63,155 nt of DNA, taken from the NCBI GenBank assembly GCA_017404665.1, contig JAFRBX010000054.1:1-63155 (forward strand). The letters run 5' to 3'. The first letter of the stretch is position 1. Every line of letters starts with the position of its first letter. Source of the stretch: Ruminococcus sp. (GTDB taxonomy: Bacteria > Bacillota > Clostridia > Oscillospirales > Acutalibacteraceae). The translations under genes and the position numbers were made by a program. Below are positions 33,225-41,183 of the stretch, one piece after another. The notes under the pieces are model-generated. The model was not told where the DNA came from, did no database searches, and saw only the letters and a program-made list of their open reading frames with translations.

Positions 33225-33980
33225 ATGAGCGATACTAACTATGAAATCTTAGCACAGCGTTCCAAAAAGGTCATTTATAAAGACGGCGACACCGTTTTAA
33301 AGGTATTTGACAGCGACTACAGCAAGGCGGATATCCTCAACGAAGCCCTGAATCAGGCGCGCATCGAAGAAACAGGGCTGAACGTCCCGAAGCTCCTCGA
33401 GGTCAGCAAGATCGACGGCAAGTGGGCGATCCGCACCGAGTATATCCCCGGCAAGACCCTCGCAAAGCTGATGGAAGAAAATCCCGACAAGCTCGACGAA
33501 TACCTCGACGTTTTCATCGAGATCCAGAAGGAGATATTCAGCAAGGAAGCGCCCCTCTTGAATAAGATCAAGGATAAATTCAACCGCAAGATCTCGGCGA
33601 GCCGCTTTGATGCGACGACCCGCTATGAGCTGCACACGCGGCTCGAAAGCATGAAGGATCACAAGAAGATCTGCCACGGCGACTTCACCCCTTCAAATAT
33701 TATTATTACTCCGGGTGAAAGCTACTATATCCTCGATTGGTCGCATGTCACGCAGGGCAACGCGGCGGCTGACGCGGCGCGCACCTATATGCTGTTCTGT
33801 CTCAAGGGCATGGACGAAACAGCGGAAAAATATCTCAATCTGTTCTGCAAAAAGACCGACACCGCAAAGCAGTATGTACAGCGCTGGATGCCCATTGTCG
33901 CCTGTACCCAGAGCGTCAAGGGCAAAGCGGAGGAACAGGATTTTCTTGACCGCTGGGTCAACGTCGTAGAGTACGAGTAA
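33225..33980 (+). CDS. Aminoglycoside-phosphotransferase/choline-kinase-like protein
   Basis: 251 aa. A protein-kinase-like fold of the APH family: an N-terminal lobe with VIYKDGDTVLKVF (Lys) and EYIPGKTL, the catalytic loop HGDFTPSNIII (about 148-158) and metal-binding ILDWSHVTQGN. Such proteins phosphorylate small molecules (choline, ethanolamine, fructosamine, homoserine). The real substrate cannot be read from the sequence, and antibiotic resistance should not be assumed. It lies 12 bases after adhE with its own AGGAGG, so it is probably co-transcribed. A family A repeat ends the unit. Confidence 0.8.
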   Translation: MSDTNYEILAQRSKKVIYKDGDTVLKVFDSDYSKADILNEALNQARIEETGLNVPKLLEVSKIDGKWAIRTEYIPGKTLAKLMEENPDKLDEYLDVFIEIQKEIFSKEAPLLNKIKDKFNRKISASRFDATTRYELHTRLESMKDHKKICHGDFTPSNIIITPGESYYILDWSHVTQGNAAADAARTYMLFCLKGMDETAEKYLNLFCKKTDTAKQYVQRWMPIVACTQSVKGKAEEQDFLDRWVNVVEYE

Positions 33981-33990
33981 TAGTAAATCA

Positions 33991-34201
33991 GCCCCCTCTG
34001 ACGAGGGGGCAAGCGAGTAGAATCCTTGAAAGTGAATATGCTTTAATTCGCGGGGGAGAGATAACGCAACGGAATAATAGAACTGATGCGCCTGACTCAA
34101 TACCGTAAGCAATAATAATATAAATGACGGCTTGAGTCATACAGCGGATTATTACTGTTATGTTGCTTTATCTCTCTCCCAACCCCCTCGTCAGAGGGGG
34201 C
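33991..34201. repeat. Family A palindromic interspersed repeat, copy 5 (shortest)
   Basis: Ends GCCCCCTCTGACGAGGGGGC and CCCCCTCGTCAGAGGGGGC; inner pair GGGGGAGAGATAACGCAAC and GTTGCTTTATCTCTCTCCC. The centre (TGACTCAATACCG ... ACGGCTTGAGTCA) is in the opposite orientation to the other copies. The cleanest copy for defining ends. Confidence 0.85.
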
Positions 34202-34260
34202 AACGCCAATGCGCTGTTTTATTCATTTCCTGTATATAATACGAAAGGAACAATTATACT

Positions 34261-34656
34261 ATGCCCCCTATCACTTCCGGTATCACCAACGAAAAATCCG
34301 TAGCCGTGACGATCGAGAACACCGCCCTCGCTATGGGCAGCGGCACGCTCCGTGTGTTCGCCACCCCCGCGATGATCGCGCTGGTGGAGGGCTGCTGTGC
34401 TGAAAGCGTCGAAGATCTGCTGGACGAAGGGATCACCTCGGTCGGCACAAAGGTCGAGATCGAACACCTCGTCGCCTCACCCTTGGGCGCGTCCATCCTG
34501 TGCAAAAGCACGCTGACCGCCGTTGACGGCAGACGGCTCGACTTTGCGGTCGAGGTCTTTGACAACGCGGGACTGATCGGCAGAGGCACACACACGCGCT
34601 TCACCGTAGACGCGGAAAGGTTCCTTACTAAAACCTACGCGAAGCTGAACAAATAA
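34261..34656 (+). CDS. FlK-like hot-dog thioesterase
   Basis: 131 aa. A single hot-dog domain with the pattern of the fluoroacetyl-CoA-thioesterase (FlK)-like family: ATPAMIALVEGCCAESV, SVGTKVEIEHLVASPLG (conserved Glu and His), and a GRGTHTRFTVD end. It probably hydrolyses a short acyl-CoA in the cytoplasm. Resistance to fluoroacetate is not implied; most relatives have no assigned substrate. It is monocistronic, with a convergent terminator shared with prsW. Confidence 0.82.
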   Translation: MPPITSGITNEKSVAVTIENTALAMGSGTLRVFATPAMIALVEGCCAESVEDLLDEGITSVGTKVEIEHLVASPLGASILCKSTLTAVDGRRLDFAVEVFDNAGLIGRGTHTRFTVDAERFLTKTYAKLNK

Positions 34657-34684
34657 CGAATCACAAACTGCATATAATGCACAA

Positions 34685-34717
34685 ACCGCCTGCGGGGCTT
34701 CCGTAGGCGGTATTTAT
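34685..34717. terminator. Hairpin between thioesterase and prsW-like gene
   Basis: ACCGCCTGCGG-GGCTT-CCGTAGGCGGT followed by ATTTATAT on the plus strand. It lies between convergent genes; the weak T-run leaves the plus direction more likely. Confidence 0.6.
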
Positions 34718-34724
34718 ATCCTAT

Positions 34725-35858
34725 TCAGTTATCGGGAAACTTAGGTCCGTTCGGGCGATTAGGATCATACCCCTGCTGCTGAACGGGATGCTCATAGGGC
34801 GGATTGCCCTGCACGGGCTGACCGTAGGGAGCGTTGCCCTGCACCGGGCGCGCATAAGGCTGATTACCTTGAACCGGCTGCGCATAAGGCGCGCTGCCCT
34901 GCACGGGCTGACCGTAGGGAGCACTGCCTTGTACCGGCTGAGCCGGCTGTACGGGCATGGGCTGTTGTACCGCCGGCTGATAGAAATAGATGGAATACTC
35001 CGGCATTGTGCTGACGTATGCAGCAGCCTGAGGATGCTTCTTGAGCACCATCGCCATGCTCAGATAGCTGTTGTGTGCATCGATCTTTCTCAGCTTGGAG
35101 ACGCCGCGGAAACACAGGAAGTATAAGAATCCCATGAACAGAAGGAAAAGGATGATATAGATCCAATGATCCATCAAAGCGCAGAAATCATAAAAGCCGT
35201 GCGCCAAGGTCGGTGCAATAATGCTCAAAACCAGCAAGCCGCCCGAGCGGAAATTCGATGCGCCCGCAGGAATAATCCTGTTCATACGCAGGTGGCTTTC
35301 CAGCTGTCCCGCCTGATGAGTGAGATGCCATTTGCTGTAGAAATAGCCCATGATCACGCCGAAAAAGCAGTGTCCGGGCACGGCGGTGAGCATACGCGCA
35401 ATCGCGTTGCCGATACCGTACTGGAACACATAGAGAATGTTCTCCGCGGCGGCAAATCCAAGCGATACGAACACCGTATATACCACACCGTCAAACAGGC
35501 AGTTGAAGCTTTTGCTCTTATGGGTGAGCAGGAACGCAAACAGCCACTTGCAGCCCTCTTCGATCAGGGCGATAATGACAAAGGAATAAAGCAGATAATA
35601 GAAAAACTGCGTGACACCGCCGGAAAAATACGTCGGTTCATCACTGCTGAACACGCCGAAAAACAGCGCGTTCAGGCACGAATGCAGCAGCATCTCTAAG
35701 ATCATCGCGGGTATAACGGAGCCGACGCCGATAAAGAAAAGACCTGTCAGCAGACCCTTGGGCTCTTTGTCTACCCGATCCATTTTATAAATATAGAACA
35801 ACAGTCCCGCTGCAGGCAGCAGCGCCAATACGATCAGTAAGATCGTCGATACACTCAT
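34725..35858 (-). CDS. PrsW-family intramembrane metalloprotease with C-terminal repeat tail
   Basis: 377 aa. About eight membrane segments occupy residues 1-265. Catalytic motifs of the PrsW/Abi-type fold are ALIEEGCKW (about 97-105), FAAAENILY and AVPGHCFFG, with a later THQAG and LAHGFYD. In B. subtilis PrsW makes the first cut of the anti-sigma factor RsiW. The C-terminal 75 residues consist of about six copies of a QPVQGSAPYG-type decapeptide, then GYDPNRPNGPKF; such a tail is not part of the family core. No anti-sigma factor gene is near. Start ATG 35858. Confidence 0.85.
   Translation of the reverse strand: MSVSTILLIVLALLPAAGLLFYIYKMDRVDKEPKGLLTGLFFIGVGSVIPAMILEMLLHSCLNALFFGVFSSDEPTYFSGGVTQFFYYLLYSFVIIALIEEGCKWLFAFLLTHKSKSFNCLFDGVVYTVFVSLGFAAAENILYVFQYGIGNAIARMLTAVPGHCFFGVIMGYFYSKWHLTHQAGQLESHLRMNRIIPAGASNFRSGGLLVLSIIAPTLAHGFYDFCALMDHWIYIILFLLFMGFLYFLCFRGVSKLRKIDAHNSYLSMAMVLKKHPQAAAYVSTMPEYSIYFYQPAVQQPMPVQPAQPVQGSAPYGQPVQGSAPYAQPVQGNQPYARPVQGNAPYGQPVQGNPPYEHPVQQQGYDPNRPNGPKFPDN
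34780..34946 (-). repeat. In-frame 30-bp tandem repeats in the PrsW tail
   Basis: Roughly five to six 30-bp units built on GCCCTGCACGGGCTGACCGT (plus strand), encoding QPVQGSAPYG variants. The units are much alike at DNA level, so copy number could vary between strains. Confidence 0.8.
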
Positions 35859-35903
35859 AAAAACATTCTCCCCCTCATATCAGTTTATCAACCATCAGCT
35901 TTT

Positions 35904-37316
35904 TCATCCGATCAGCTCCTTGAGCTTTGCAATCACAGTGGGTGCGTCAGCGCGTCCGCGGCTCTGCTTCATCACGTTGCCCAGCACCGCCATCAGCGCT
36001 TTTTCCTTGCCGTTTTTGTAGTCGCTGACCGCCGCGGGCATGGCGTTGATCGCGTTTTGACAATACTCCGTCAAGGTCGCGTCGTCAAGACCCGCCATAT
36101 CCGATTCGCTGACGAACTCGGTTACCGGCTTGCCGGTATCGAGCATTTTCTCCAAAGCGGTTTTGGCGAGGTTGTTTTTGAGCTTACCGCTCTCGAGCAG
36201 CTTGCACAGCTCGTTCAATTGCTCCGCGGAGGTCTTGATATCCAGCGCTTCCTTGTCCGCTTCGGTTTCGAGTCTGCGGAAGATCTGACCGATGATGAAG
36301 TTCGACGCGGTCTTGGGGGATTTCAGTCCCTCGCTCGCCTTGTCAAAATACTCGGAGATACTGCGGTATTTGGTCAGCTGAGCGGCGTCCTTTTCGGGGA
36401 TGCCGTACTCCTCGGTATAGCGCCTGAACTTCTGCTCAGGCAGCTCCGGGAGGCGCGCCTCGATTTCTTTCACTCTGTCACGCGGTACGTTGATCGTGAC
36501 CAGATCCGGCTCGCGGAAATAGCGGTAGTCATGGGCGTCCTCCTTCGATCTCATGGAGGAGGTGGTACCGGTCGCGTCGTCGTAGCGCAGGGTTTCCTGC
36601 ACGACCGCGCCGCCGCTCTCAATCAGCTCGACCTGACGCTCAAATTCGTATTCCATCGCCTTCGCAATATTGGTGATGGAGTTCATGTTCTTGATCTCGG
36701 TACGGGTGCCAAGCTTCTCAGACCCCTCGGGACGGACGGAAATATTCACGTCGCAGCGCATGGAGCCCTCCTGCATGCGGCAGTCGGAAACGCCGATGTA
36801 GCGCATGGTCTGCTGGAGCTTTTCGACATACTCCTTGGCTTCGTCGATACTGCGGAAATCCGGCTCGGTGACGATCTCGATCAGCGGAACGCCGCCGCGG
36901 TTATAATCAACGTAAGTGTCGCCGTGGTTGTGGATCAGCTTGCCCGCGTCCTCCTCGATATGGATACGAAGGATCCTGATCTTTCTTCCATTGGAAAGCT
37001 GGATAAATCCGTGCTCGCACAGCGGCTTGTCGTACTGGGATATCTGATACGCCTTCGGCAGATCGGGATAGCAGTAGTTCTTGCGGTCCATCTTGGCGAT
37101 CTCGGCGATCTCGCAGTTGGTCGCGAGCCCCGCCATGATCGCGTACTCCACAACCTTTTCATTCAGCTTCGGGAGGGTTCCCGGCAAGCCGATACAGATA
37201 GGACAGCAGTGGGTGTTGGGTTCGCCGCCGAATTTGGTGGTGCAGGAACAGAAGATCTTGGTATTGGTCTGTAATTCTACATGGGTCTCAAAGCCCGCTA
37301 CCAGTTCGTATTTCAC
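35904..37316 (-). CDS. gatB: Aspartyl/glutamyl-tRNA amidotransferase subunit B
   Basis: 470 aa. GatB binds the mischarged tRNA and phosphorylates the acyl group. Motifs are AGFETHVELQT, CPICIGLPGTLP, MDRKNYCYPDLPKAYQISQYD, and a C-terminal YqeY-like tail to PTVIAKLKELIG. The GTG at 37316 is chosen because it overlaps the gatA stop (GTGA) and gives MKYELVAG, the family's usual start. It is the last gene of the aspS-gatC-gatA-gatB run. Confidence 0.96.
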   Translation of the reverse strand: MKYELVAGFETHVELQTNTKIFCSCTTKFGGEPNTHCCPICIGLPGTLPKLNEKVVEYAIMAGLATNCEIAEIAKMDRKNYCYPDLPKAYQISQYDKPLCEHGFIQLSNGRKIRILRIHIEEDAGKLIHNHGDTYVDYNRGGVPLIEIVTEPDFRSIDEAKEYVEKLQQTMRYIGVSDCRMQEGSMRCDVNISVRPEGSEKLGTRTEIKNMNSITNIAKAMEYEFERQVELIESGGAVVQETLRYDDATGTTSSMRSKEDAHDYRYFREPDLVTINVPRDRVKEIEARLPELPEQKFRRYTEEYGIPEKDAAQLTKYRSISEYFDKASEGLKSPKTASNFIIGQIFRRLETEADKEALDIKTSAEQLNELCKLLESGKLKNNLAKTALEKMLDTGKPVTEFVSESDMAGLDDATLTEYCQNAINAMPAAVSDYKNGKEKALMAVLGNVMKQSRGRADAPTVIAKLKELIG

Positions 37317-38770
37317 AGCTTGACACCCCACTTTGTTTCGATAAATTTGTGCTCAGCCTGCTCGTATTGGTAAGCGAGGTTGAGGATGGTTTTCTCATCA
37401 AACTTCTTGCCGATCAGCTGCATGCCGATGGGCAGACCGTCCTTATCCGCGCCGCAGGGGATGGAAACGCCGGGCAGACCCGCGGTGTTGACGGGTACAG
37501 TGCAGATATCGGAAAGATACTGTTCGATCTGGTCGGTCTCTTCACCGAAGAGATAACCGTTTTTGAACGCGGTGACGGGAGCGGTCGGCGCTAAGATCGC
37601 GTCGCAAACCGCAAACGCTCTGTCGAACGCCTCGACGATCGCGCCGCGCAGGTTGACCGCCTTCTTATAGTAAGCGTCGTAGTAGCCTGCGGACAAAACA
37701 TAAGTACCCATCAGGATACGGCGCTGTACCTCTTTGCCGAAGCCCTCGCTGCGGGTACGGCAGATCATGTCGTGGGTGCCGTTATAGTGCTCCGCCTTGT
37801 AGCCGTAACGGATGCCGTCGTAGCGTCCGAGGTTGGACGAAGCCTCCGCCATTGCGAGGATATAGTAGCACGGCAGGGCGAACTGCAGCTCGGGAAAGTC
37901 GAAATACACGATCTCGGCGCCCATATCCTCATAGGCTTTCGCCGCGTCCAATACAGCCTGCTTAACGTCCTCGCGAACGCCGTCGAGGTACTGGTTGGCG
38001 ATGCCGATCTTCTTGCCGCATATATCGTCATACAGGGTCGGGAGCGTCGGCTCGCTGCCCTGCGAGGTAGAATCGCGCTCGTCATACTTTGCGATCGCGT
38101 CAAAGACGATCGCCGCGTCCTCCACGTCGTGGGTGATGGGTCCGATTTGGTCAAAGGACGACGCGTAGGCGATCAGACCGTAGCGGGATACCGCGCCGTA
38201 GGTGGGCTTCAAGCCGACGATGCCGCAGAAGGAAGCTGGCTGGCGGATAGAGCCGCCGGTATCGGAGCCCAAGCCGTAGACAGCTAAGTTGCCGCCGACA
38301 GCGCTCGCGACGCCGCCCGACGAGCCGCCTGCCACATGGTCGAGGCTGTGGGGGTTCTTTGCGCCGCCGAAGTAAGAGGTCTCGCAGGAGGAGCCCATCG
38401 CGAACTCATCCATGTTGGTCTTGCCGAGCATGACGACGCCCTCTTTTTGGAGCAGCTCATAGACGGTCGCGTCATAGATAGGCTTGTAGCCCGTCAGGAT
38501 CTTGGACGCGCAGGTGGTCTCGATCCCCTTGGTGGAGATATTGTCCTTGAGTGTCATCGGGATGCCCTCGAGCAGACCGATCTCTTCTCCGTTTGCGATC
38601 TTTTGATCGACCTTTTCAGCCTGAGCCAAAGCGACCTCGGGGGTAACGGTGATATAAGCGTTTAATTCTTTATTCGCATTTTCGATCGCGTCAAGGAACT
38701 GTTTGGTCAGCTCGACGCAGGATATTTCTTTGTTTTGGAGCATCTCATGGATGCGTTTGATCTGTCCCAT
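37313..38770 (-). CDS. gatA: Aspartyl/glutamyl-tRNA amidotransferase subunit A
   Basis: 485 aa. GatA is the glutaminase that supplies ammonia. The amidase signature includes the catalytic Lys in MTLKDNIST (about 78), Ser in AGGSSGG and Ser in GSDTGGSIRQPA. It starts one base after the gatC stop and overlaps gatB by four bases. The complex converts Glu-tRNAGln to Gln-tRNAGln and/or Asp-tRNAAsn to Asn-tRNAAsn. Confidence 0.97.
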   Translation of the reverse strand: MGQIKRIHEMLQNKEISCVELTKQFLDAIENANKELNAYITVTPEVALAQAEKVDQKIANGEEIGLLEGIPMTLKDNISTKGIETTCASKILTGYKPIYDATVYELLQKEGVVMLGKTNMDEFAMGSSCETSYFGGAKNPHSLDHVAGGSSGGVASAVGGNLAVYGLGSDTGGSIRQPASFCGIVGLKPTYGAVSRYGLIAYASSFDQIGPITHDVEDAAIVFDAIAKYDERDSTSQGSEPTLPTLYDDICGKKIGIANQYLDGVREDVKQAVLDAAKAYEDMGAEIVYFDFPELQFALPCYYILAMAEASSNLGRYDGIRYGYKAEHYNGTHDMICRTRSEGFGKEVQRRILMGTYVLSAGYYDAYYKKAVNLRGAIVEAFDRAFAVCDAILAPTAPVTAFKNGYLFGEETDQIEQYLSDICTVPVNTAGLPGVSIPCGADKDGLPIGMQLIGKKFDEKTILNLAYQYEQAEHKFIETKWGVKL

Positions 38771-38771
38771 G

Positions 38772-39050
38772 TCACGCTCTCTTTCTGACGAGGAAGTGAT
38801 CCTCCGCCTGCTCGGGGGCGTTTTTGAGGATCTCCCCGACGGGTAAGGATTCTTTTACCTCATCCGCGCGGAAGGCGTTCTGCAAATTATTGATATTATC
38901 GAACTCGCCGCTGTTGACCTCGACGCTGTTGATCGTGTCGGCAAAGGCGACAATCTTCTGCATCTCCTCGGTCAGGCTGTCGATGTCCTTTTCATCGACG
39001 AACAGCTTCGAAAGCAGGGCGATGTTCTCGATGTCTTCTCTGGTTATCAT
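38772..39050 (-). CDS. gatC: Aspartyl/glutamyl-tRNA amidotransferase subunit C
   Basis: 92 aa. The small subunit that holds GatA and GatB together. Its pattern is MITREDIENIALLSKL, then EMQKIVAFADTINSVEV and the closing FRADEVKESLP. ATG 39050 follows AGGA and matches the family start; an upstream in-frame ATG is less likely. A palindromic element separates it from aspS. Confidence 0.93.
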   Translation of the reverse strand: MITREDIENIALLSKLFVDEKDIDSLTEEMQKIVAFADTINSVEVNSGEFDNINNLQNAFRADEVKESLPVGEILKNAPEQAEDHFLVRKRA

Positions 39051-39066
39051 AATATATTCCTTTCTC

Positions 39067-39205
39067 AAAGCCTCCCTTTCCTAAGGGAGGTGCCCGATAG
39101 GGCGGAGGGTTGCGTTATATGTGAACAGAAAGGTTGCCTTCGTACAGCAACCCCCAGTCGCGTGACACAAGTGTCCGAGTCAGCCCCTTAGGAAAGGGGG
39201 GCTTT
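39067..39205. repeat. Palindromic element between aspS and gatC
   Basis: Ends AAAGCCTCCCTTTCCTAAGG and CCTTAGGAAAGGGGGGCTTT are inverted copies. The inside has GGTTGCGTTATATGTGAAC and GGTTGCCTTCGTACAGCAACC. About 139 bp, MITE-like in size. Its ends differ from families A to D, so it is probably a fifth family; no second copy is seen here. Confidence 0.65.
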
Positions 39206-39210
39206 ACGTA

Positions 39211-40956
39211 TCAGCGAATCTTGATATGCACTTCTCTAAGCTGCTGCTCGCTGACCTCGCCGGGCGAGCCCATCAGGATATCCTGCGCATTACTGTTCAT
39301 CGGGAAGGCGATGACCTCGCGGATGTTCTCCTCCTCGGTCAGCAGCATCAGCATACGGTCGACGCCGGGCGCCATGCCCGCGTGGGGCGGCGCGCCGTAC
39401 TGGAACGCGGTATAGAGCGAGCGGAACTTCGCTTTCAGGTCGTCCTCACTATAGCCGGCGATTGCAAACGCCTTCTTCATGATCTCAATATCGTGGTTGC
39501 GCACAGCGCCGGAGGAAAGCTCCACGCCGTTGCAGACGATGTCGTACTGGTAGGCGAGGACGTCGCAGGGATCCTTTTCCAGCAGTGCCTGCATGCCGCC
39601 CTGCGGCATCGAGAACGGGTTGTGGGTAAAGATGATCTGACCGGTCTCTTCATCCTGCTCGAACATCGGGAAATCGACGATGAAACAGAATTCAAAGCGG
39701 CTCCTGTCGATCAGGTCGAGACGGGTCGCGACCTCGGTGCGAATCTGACCCGCGAGCTTAGGCGCGTCGGCGGCGGTATCGGCGATGAAGTAGATCACGT
39801 CGCCGGCTTTGGAACCGTTTCTTTTGATCAGCTCTTCCCTGTCGCCGGGCTTCAAGAACTTGTCGATCGGGCCGTCGAACAGCAGTTCATCAGTGACCTT
39901 GACATAACCCAGACCCTTCATGCCGATGGAGAGCGCGAACTCTTCCATCTTCTTGAACCAGCTCTTGGAGCAGGACGCAGCGCCCGGGACGTTGATCGAG
40001 CGGACGCACTTCTTGAGGAAGGGCTTGAAGTCTGTCTCCTCAAACATATCGGAGATCTCAACGATCTCCAGCGGGTTGCGCAGGTCGGGCTTATCGGTGC
40101 CGTATTTCAGCATAGACTCAGCATACGGGATGCGTCGGAAGGGCGGCTTGGATATTTCTTTATCAGAATATTTCTTGAAGGTAGAGTAGAGGACCTCTTC
40201 CGCTACCGCAAAAACGTCCTCCTGGGTCGCGAACGCCATTTCAAAGTCGAGCTGGTAGAACTCGCCGGGAGAGCGGTCGGCGCGGGCGTCCTCATCGCGG
40301 AAGCACGGCGCGATCTGGAAATACTTATCAAAGCCGGAGACCATCAACAGCTGCTTGAAGATCTGCGGCGCCTGCGGCAGGGCATAGAACTTGCCCTTAT
40401 GCTTGCGGGAGGGGATCAGATAATCGCGCGCGCCCTCGGGAGAGGACACGCCGAGGATGGGGGTAGCGATATCCAAAAAGCCCATCTCGCTCATCTTACT
40501 GCGCAGGTAAGAGATCACCTGTGAGCGCAGGATGATCTTGTCATGCACCTTGGGGTTGCGCAGATCGAGGAAGCGGTATCTGAGGCGAACGTCCTCATTG
40601 GTAGAGGTGGAAGTAACGACCTCAAAGGGCAGGTTGTTTTTGCACTTGCCGAGGATGGTGAGCGTGTCGGCGGTGACCTCAACGGTACCGGTGGCGATCT
40701 TCTTGTTGATCGTATCCTCGTCGCGCTTGACGACCTTGCCGGAGATCGTAACGGTGCACTCGCGGTTGACGCCTTCTAAGAGCGCGTCGTCATGGACGAC
40801 GACCTGCGTCACGCCGTACTGATCGCGGATATCGAGGAACATCACGCCGCCGTGATCGCGGATATTCTCCACCCAGCCGGCGAGGCGCACCTCTTCTCCG
40901 ATATGGTTTTCTCTCAGGTCTCCGCAGGTCACGGAGCGATAGATGTTTGCATTCAT
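39211..40956 (-). CDS. aspS: Aspartyl-tRNA synthetase
   Basis: 581 aa, bacterial-type AspRS. It has an OB-fold anticodon domain (GWVENIRDHGGVMFLDIRD), class II catalytic motifs (FRDEDARADRSPGEFYQLD; motif 3 near GVDRMLMLL) and the inserted GAD domain. The anticodon-side residue that is Leu in strictly discriminating bacterial enzymes is His here (RDHGG), as in non-discriminating ones. The second known position (Gly versus Lys) appears to be Asp, so specificity remains open. With gatCAB directly downstream, indirect Asn-tRNA formation is plausible. A promoter with 17-bp spacing and a family C unit make up the leader. Confidence 0.96.
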   Translation of the reverse strand: MNANIYRSVTCGDLRENHIGEEVRLAGWVENIRDHGGVMFLDIRDQYGVTQVVVHDDALLEGVNRECTVTISGKVVKRDEDTINKKIATGTVEVTADTLTILGKCKNNLPFEVVTSTSTNEDVRLRYRFLDLRNPKVHDKIILRSQVISYLRSKMSEMGFLDIATPILGVSSPEGARDYLIPSRKHKGKFYALPQAPQIFKQLLMVSGFDKYFQIAPCFRDEDARADRSPGEFYQLDFEMAFATQEDVFAVAEEVLYSTFKKYSDKEISKPPFRRIPYAESMLKYGTDKPDLRNPLEIVEISDMFEETDFKPFLKKCVRSINVPGAASCSKSWFKKMEEFALSIGMKGLGYVKVTDELLFDGPIDKFLKPGDREELIKRNGSKAGDVIYFIADTAADAPKLAGQIRTEVATRLDLIDRSRFEFCFIVDFPMFEQDEETGQIIFTHNPFSMPQGGMQALLEKDPCDVLAYQYDIVCNGVELSSGAVRNHDIEIMKKAFAIAGYSEDDLKAKFRSLYTAFQYGAPPHAGMAPGVDRMLMLLTEEENIREVIAFPMNSNAQDILMGSPGEVSEQQLREVHIKIR

Positions 40957-40978
40957 GTTTCATATTCCTTTCACAAAA

Positions 40979-41030
40979 TTGTCATTGCGAGGACGCGCAC
41001 GTCTTTTATGCGGCAATCTCAACCGCATAA
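40979..41030. repeat. Family C palindromic unit in the aspS leader
   Basis: GTCATTGCGAGGACGCGCACG, then TTTTATGCGGCAATCTCAACCG. Transcribed as part of the aspS 5' leader. Confidence 0.75.
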
Positions 41031-41057
41031 CAAGGCAATTTTTCCCTATTCTGTAGT

Positions 41058-41086
41058 ATTATAGCACAGAGGAAAGGTAAAATCAA
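41058..41086 (-). promoter_or_regulatory. Promoter of aspS-gatCAB
   Basis: Minus strand: TTGATT (41086-41081), a 17-bp spacer and TATAAT (41063-41058). Confidence 0.75.
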
Positions 41087-41090
41087 TATA

Positions 41091-41120
41091 AAAATGCTCC
41101 CCTCGCGGAGAGGGGAGCAT
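41091..41120 (-). terminator. Terminator of the amylase operon
   Basis: Minus strand: ATGCTCCCCTC-TCC-GCGAGGGGAGCAT followed by TTTTATA. It lies just upstream of the aspS promoter, 65 bases past the amylase stop. Confidence 0.8.
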
Positions 41121-41133
41121 GTTCATTTCGTTT

Positions 41134-41175
41134 CGGTTGAGATCGCTGCGGACTAAAGCCCTCGCAATGACCGTT
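41134..41175. repeat. Family C palindromic unit
   Basis: GGTTGAGATCGCTGCGGACTAAAGCCCTCGCAATGACCG in part, between the amylase stop and its terminator. Confidence 0.7.
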
Positions 41176-41183
41176 TTGTATCA

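Noticed and set aside
33225-33980. Antibiotic resistance (aminoglycoside phosphotransferase)
   Set aside because: Only the general kinase fold is shared; the gene follows adhE and has no mobile or resistance context.
39226-40524. 432-codon plus-strand frame opposite aspS
   Set aside because: A shadow of the GC-rich aspS gene; no ribosome site or domain, and aspS is complete.
40957-41090. T-box leader of aspS
   Set aside because: No T-box consensus sequence or antiterminator; the leader is explained by a promoter and a family C unit.
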